Shown piece by piece: positions 32,813-34,872 of a stretch of 34,872 bases of DNA. The DNA comes from Nitrospina sp. GTDB lineage: Bacteria; Nitrospinota; Nitrospinia; Nitrospinales; VA-1. The position numbers and the translations under genes were made by a program. The notes beneath the pieces are model-generated. The model did not search any database. It was not told the origin of the DNA and saw only the letters and a list, made by a program, of their open reading frames with translations. Every line of letters starts with the position of its first letter. Within the stretch, counting starts at the first letter, position 1. The stretch covers positions 1 to 34,872 of the forward strand of contig JABIXH010000029.1 in NCBI GenBank assembly GCA_018664975.1, read 5' to 3'.

Positions 32813-33181
32813 ATGTCTAGTTCTGCCGCAGCGTTGAGAGAAGCTGTTGAATTTGAAAAAAAAGCGTTAGAAAAATATACCGAGGCCGCCAGTCTGGTAA
32901 AGCATGCTGAAACCAAAGCATCTATTGAAAAAATAACTTCTGAGAAAAAAGAAGCCATTGAATCCATGCATTGGATCATCATGGCGGAAGCGGGAGAAAT
33001 AGAAACAGAAAAGTCTGCTCCGGTCGCTGAAGGTGAAGAGCCTAAGAGCGGGGCTAGTAAATGTCCTTTCTCTGGCGCATTAGCGGAAATGGGAATTGAT
33101 ATTACTAAAATGTCCAAAGAAGAAGCCATGGAAAAAATGGGGGATATGTCAAAAATCTTTCCGGAAAGCTCAGATTCCTGA
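32813..33181 (+). CDS. Two-helix ferritin-like (rubrerythrin-type) protein
   Basis: 122 residues from ATG 32813, preceded by CAGGAGA; a longer frame back to 32666 lacks protein character. Residues 5-60 make two long helices with metal-ligand patterns of the ferritin/rubrerythrin superfamily: AVEFEKKALEKYTEAA (E13/E15/E20, Y22) and KITSEKKEAIESMHWI with E50-x-x-H53. Half-size proteins of this kind must dimerise to form a four-helix di-iron site, as in encapsulated ferritins. The C-terminal half is an acidic linker and a Met-rich tail (CPFSGALAEMGIDITKM, EAMEKMGDMSKIFPE) with one Cys. Iron or peroxide handling is inferred. Followed after 7 bases by a zinc-ribbon protein. Confidence 0.65.
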   Translation: MSSSAAALREAVEFEKKALEKYTEAASLVKHAETKASIEKITSEKKEAIESMHWIIMAEAGEIETEKSAPVAEGEEPKSGASKCPFSGALAEMGIDITKMSKEEAMEKMGDMSKIFPESSDS

Positions 33182-33188
33182 CCCTGCT

Positions 33189-33596
33189 ATGGACCCGAAA
33201 ACTCCATTCGACCTGCTGATACAATGCGGGGGTTGCGGAATAGAAAACCTGATTCATGGGTTCACTCCAGGATCACCTGTAATATGCAACCAATGCCGGG
33301 AAAACCTGCTTACCACCGATTTTGCCCAAACGCATCAAGGGCATACCTGCGATTCTTGCGGAATGGCTTTGTTGATCAAGGCAGAAACAGAATTCTCTGA
33401 TGGAGAATCGGAATGCCAATGTGGAGGCACCAATTTCACGGCATTGAACCTGACAAGTTTCATGAGTAGCATTAGCACCGCCCCGGAAGAAGAATTGGAC
33501 GATGACGACCCTGATTTTGACTGGTGCCGCCCTGCACCCAACAACGTATCCCCGGAGGATTATAACGAAGTTTTCGATGACGATCCCGGGTTCTAG
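33189..33596 (+). CDS. Double zinc-ribbon protein with acidic C-terminus
   Basis: 135 residues from ATG 33189, seven bases after the ferritin-like stop; no Shine-Dalgarno site, so translational coupling is likely. Four cysteine pairs form two zinc ribbons: C13-GG-C16 with C33-NQ-C36, and C54-DS-C57 with C76-Q-C78. The final ~45 residues are very acidic (PEEELDDDDPDFDW, EDYNEVFDDDPGF). Zinc ribbons with an acidic tail can bind nucleic acids or protein partners or act as metal-buffering units. I recognise no named family. Close linkage to the ferritin-like gene hints at metal handling. Confidence 0.75.
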   Translation: MDPKTPFDLLIQCGGCGIENLIHGFTPGSPVICNQCRENLLTTDFAQTHQGHTCDSCGMALLIKAETEFSDGESECQCGGTNFTALNLTSFMSSISTAPEEELDDDDPDFDWCRPAPNNVSPEDYNEVFDDDPGF

Positions 33597-33681
33597 TAAG
33601 CCCCATCTTCCAAATTCCTGAAAAATCAATAATTTTCGAGTAGCTCCCCCCGCCCTTTACCATTGAAATCATTAAATTTAT

Positions 33682-33711
33682 TTGTCAAAGCTTTAAAAAA
33701 CCTTTTATAAT
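33682..33711 (+). promoter_or_regulatory. Strong sigma70-type promoter for the DHH gene
   Basis: TTGTCA at 33682-33687 (5 of 6) and TATAAT at 33706-33711 (6 of 6), 18-base spacer. Transcription would start near 33718, about 38 bases before ATG 33756. TTAGG at 33746-33750 may serve as ribosome site. The best promoter match in the window. Confidence 0.65.
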
Positions 33712-33755
33712 GATACCTAACTTTAAAAATGGTTATTTCTTTATTTTAGGTTTCT

Positions 33756-34872
33756 ATGAAAGAAAAAAAGCCCATCAATGGCAAAACTTGGGAAGCAAAC
33801 CTGAGTCAAGCGATTGAGCTAATACATACCAGCGACAATTTCTTATTCAGTGGCGACATTGACCCGGATTCTGTAGGGTCCATGTTATCCCTTTCACTCT
33901 ATCTGAATCAGTTAGACAAAAAAGTTTTTTTGGTCATTCCTGACACGCTGGGAGATAACCTGGATTTTTTTGAAAAAATCATTCATTACAACTCTATTCA
34001 AATTCTGAGAAATCAGGAAGACATTGAAGCCGTTAAGGATGAAATTGAAACCATCATTTTTTGTGATACTGCTAACACAAAGCTGGTTCCGTTTTATTCC
34101 TTTATTTCTGAATCCATCCTATCGAAAAAACCCAAGGTCGTAGAGATTGATCATCATTTTGGTGCCGACAGTGAAGAGTTGACCGATTATGGTATTAAAC
34201 TGTTCCGCAACGCCAATGCCAACACAGAGATTATTGGCAACATTTTGGAAATGCTCCACGGTAAAAATCCGCAAGGCCCCAATCCATTCAGTCAGCGCAA
34301 TATTCTTCTGGGCCTGATAACAGGTATGCTTGGGGATACTGTGGGGGGTAAAGTCATCCATTATAAAGAAGACTACGACCACTGGATGGAAAAACTGGGG
34401 AATCAGCTGAAAGAAATTACGCGTTGGCGAGGCACTGATGACAAACGGGGAGAAGATTGCGCCACCTCAAAATTTGGTGATGCCAAACAAATTCTGAATT
34501 ATTTAAACAGGCTTACAGAAGAACAGGAAGTCTGTTTTAATATATTAAACTCCCGTATAGAGCACAAAGGCAAGATGGGGTTTTTAAGCCTTCTTCCTTC
34601 AACCTATCAGGATGTAAAAGGGGACTGTCAGACGTTTGATTCGGACTGGTTTGTGGATATCATGAATTTCCTGGTGAACTCTGTGCCAGAAAAATCAGGC
34701 CATGCCGGAATGGTGATTTTTGAGGGAAAAAATGCTGAAGGGATCGATTGTATCTTTATCAAGATTCGAAGAGCTGTAGACTTTTCTGGCGTTGATCTGC
34801 GTACCGGTGAAGACCTGATCAAGGAACTCTTTGGCGATCTTTATATGGGGGGGGGGGGACATGCCGGAGCGG
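33756..34872 (+). CDS. DHH/DHHA1 phosphoesterase (NrnA-like), 3' partial
   Basis: 372 residues are visible; the frame is open at the window end. The DHH domain has motif I as FSGDIDPDSVGS (residues 31-42), motif II IIFCDTAN (D104) and the name motif EIDHHFGAD (D132-H133-H134). The C-terminal DHHA1 domain carries HAGMVIFEG and the glycine motif GGGGHAGA at the very end, used to bind the substrate. Family members cleave oligoribonucleotides, cyclic dinucleotides or pAp, with Mn2+. Motif I normally starts with His (HxxPDxDxxGS); here it is Ser32, so one metal ligand is missing. The Gly motif is coded by a run of twelve G. It has its own strong promoter. Confidence 0.88.
   Translation, partial: MKEKKPINGKTWEANLSQAIELIHTSDNFLFSGDIDPDSVGSMLSLSLYLNQLDKKVFLVIPDTLGDNLDFFEKIIHYNSIQILRNQEDIEAVKDEIETIIFCDTANTKLVPFYSFISESILSKKPKVVEIDHHFGADSEELTDYGIKLFRNANANTEIIGNILEMLHGKNPQGPNPFSQRNILLGLITGMLGDTVGGKVIHYKEDYDHWMEKLGNQLKEITRWRGTDDKRGEDCATSKFGDAKQILNYLNRLTEEQEVCFNILNSRIEHKGKMGFLSLLPSTYQDVKGDCQTFDSDWFVDIMNFLVNSVPEKSGHAGMVIFEGKNAEGIDCIFIKIRRAVDFSGVDLRTGEDLIKELFGDLYMGGGGHAGA
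34847..34858 (+). repeat. Poly-G tract (12 G) inside the DHH gene
   Basis: Twelve consecutive G at 34847-34858, spanning the end of an ATG codon and four Gly codons of the GGGGH motif. Runs of this length slip easily during replication and sequencing. One base more or less would remove the rest of DHHA1. Confidence 0.9.

Overview
The window reads as chromosomal DNA of a Gram-negative, respiring bacterium. Reasons: many signal peptides and periplasmic domains, c-type cytochromes with CXXCH motifs, a thioredoxin/CcdA-type thiol-disulfide membrane protein, a complex I NuoB subunit and an oxygen-dependent-type protoporphyrinogen oxidase. The mixture of a diheme cytochrome fused to an ethylbenzene-dehydrogenase/DMSO-reductase-type haem domain, TMTC-like TPR membrane proteins, a TIGR03545/TIGR03546 pair and Lcl/DUF1566 proteins fits Nitrospinota (Nitrospina-like nitrite oxidisers) or a relative. 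That assignment is inference from gene content; the window has no rRNA or marker gene to prove it. I found no insertion sequence, phage gene, integrase or CRISPR array.

Layout. 1-4.4 kb: the tail of a ChaN-like haem-binding protein fused to PDZ, then a divergent pair made of a TMTC-like TPR membrane protein and an SGNH hydrolase-like protein. 4.6-7.6 kb: a leftward series of small housekeeping or regulatory genes (CBS pair, ABC ATPase, acylphosphatase, a 79-aa unknown, a cyclic-nucleotide-binding domain, a TPR protein). 7.6-9.6 kb: aldo/keto reductase and an Nfu-type Fe-S carrier. 9.9-13.4 kb: three rightward exported proteins sharing an unrecognised ~160-residue domain; in the third the domain is the C-terminus of a metzincin protease. 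I judge this the best candidate for an undescribed system.

13.5-22.4 kb: saccharopine-dehydrogenase-like protein, CoA-disulfide-reductase/rhodanese fusion, a truncated PGRP/amidase-like protein, the coupled TIGR03546/TIGR03545 pair, an Lcl-domain protein, a TTG-started thioredoxin/CcdA-like protein, a PQ-loop-like membrane protein and inorganic pyrophosphatase. tRNA-Leu(UAA) follows at 22.6 kb. 22.8-25.1 kb: a helical unknown, a leucine-rich repeat protein and an isolated nuoB.

25.2-28.8 kb: a leftward group of an Lcl-domain protein, a diheme cytochrome/EB-dehydrogenase-type haem protein with a His/Met-rich N-terminus, and (with overlapping stop and start codons) a monohaem CXXCH protein that also carries HEXXH. 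It looks like a periplasmic electron-transfer unit. 29.1-32.7 kb: leftward group hemG, FIST-domain protein, RNase Z-like metallo-beta-lactamase-fold protein, with a 49-aa membrane ORF nearby. 32.8-34.9 kb: a two-helix ferritin-like protein followed by a double zinc-ribbon protein, then a DHH/DHHA1 phosphoesterase with a strong promoter, cut by the window end just after a 12-G run.
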